A stretch of DNA of 6,082 bases. Source: an uncultured Prosthecobacter sp. (lineage in GTDB: Bacteria > Verrucomicrobiota > Verrucomicrobiia > Verrucomicrobiales > Verrucomicrobiaceae). The stretch is from contig CANNUR010000184.1 of the NCBI GenBank assembly GCA_947523045.1, positions 1 to 6,082 on the forward strand, in the 5' to 3' direction. A program made the translations under genes and the position numbers. The notes beneath the pieces were generated by a model. The model saw nothing but the letters and a program-made list of their open reading frames with translations. It was not told the DNA's origin and made no database searches. Shown here one piece after another: positions 5,783 to 6,082 of the stretch. How positions within the stretch are numbered: position 1 is the first letter of the stretch; the number at the start of each line of letters is the position of its first letter.

Positions 5783-6082
5783 ATGTCGCTGCTGGAACGT
5801 CTGTTTGCCATTCCTGCCATCCGCAAGGGCTTGTGGCGCTGCTGGTATCCGTTTCTCACCCGTCGGCTGCAGGGCAGCGAGGTGCTGTTTCTCAACTACG
5901 CCTTCGAGGCCGATCCGCCGGTGGGGCTGACGCTTGACCCCGACGATGAACCGAACCGGGCCTGCATCCAGCTGTACCATCACGTCGCTTCGCAGGTGCC
6001 GCTGCAGGGCAAGGCGGTGCTGGAGGTGAGCTGCGGGCACGGCGGCGGGGCCTCCTGGGTCACCCGCTCCCTGCATCCCGCG
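5783..6082 (+). CDS. SAM-dependent methyltransferase, N-terminal 100 residues
   Basis: The frame is open from ATG 5783 to the window edge, exactly 100 codons. Motif I of class I methyltransferases is plain: 'VLEVSCGHGGGASW' (79-92), the glycine-rich SAM-binding loop after a hydrophobic strand. Together with 'LYHHVASQVPLQGK' before it and 'TRSLHPA' after it, this closely resembles the mycobacterial phthiotriol/phenolphthiotriol dimycocerosate methyltransferase group as I remember it. That likeness indicates a lipid or polyketide-type O-methyltransferase subfamily, not the mycobacterial product itself. The N-terminal part (1-30, 'RKGLWRCWYPFLTRRL') is hydrophobic-aromatic and basic, suggesting membrane or lipid contact. 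A GAGG lies only 1 nt before the ATG, too close for a good ribosome binding site. The catalytic half is outside the window. Confidence 0.85.
   Translation, partial: MSLLERLFAIPAIRKGLWRCWYPFLTRRLQGSEVLFLNYAFEADPPVGLTLDPDDEPNRACIQLYHHVASQVPLQGKAVLEVSCGHGGGASWVTRSLHPA

Overview
The window looks like chromosomal DNA of a GC-rich Gram-negative bacterium, most likely a member of the Verrucomicrobiota near Opitutaceae. That placement is an inference from memory of protein style: the RAYT-type transposase, the 'GTAGGGACGCG' palindromes and the secreted protein with a W/DG/GxW tail all resemble that group. It was not tested by search. No rRNA, tRNA or CRISPR array was seen.

Left part (1-1490) is visibly AT-richer than the rest and carries two overlapping minus-strand genes. 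The upstream gene encodes an unrecognised 196-residue protein. The downstream one runs off the window edge and encodes a protein whose N-terminus fits the PD-(D/E)XK nuclease core (E...D-I-L...Q-L-K). The 35-bp overlap and a strong Shine-Dalgarno sequence inside the first gene point to a co-expressed pair that may be an acquired, possibly defence-related, cassette. Immediately upstream (about 1530-1975) lies a gene-free stretch of diverged repeats centred on an ATGCCAGGCAT palindrome, and the base composition changes there.

Middle part (2044-4461) is ordinary GC-rich chromosome: an NADPH-dependent FMN reductase-type flavoprotein (+), a single-domain cupin (+), a 73-residue two-helix membrane protein (+), and convergent to it a secreted coiled-coil protein with a beta-rich tail (-). 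One isolated REP pair sits between the cupin and the membrane protein.

Right part (4501-5722) is a RAYT/REP locus: a REP-associated HUH tyrosine transposase (-) bracketed by arrays of GTAG-headed hairpin repeats in both orientations, with a 17-bp palindromic unit whose copy number varies. The TAG stop codon of the transposase lies inside the GTAG of the adjacent REP. The window ends in the first 100 residues of a SAM-dependent methyltransferase (+) resembling the phthiotriol/phenolphthiotriol dimycocerosate methyltransferase group.

The most notable items are the two-gene nuclease-like cassette next to the degenerate repeat field, and the composite REP module that recurs three times.
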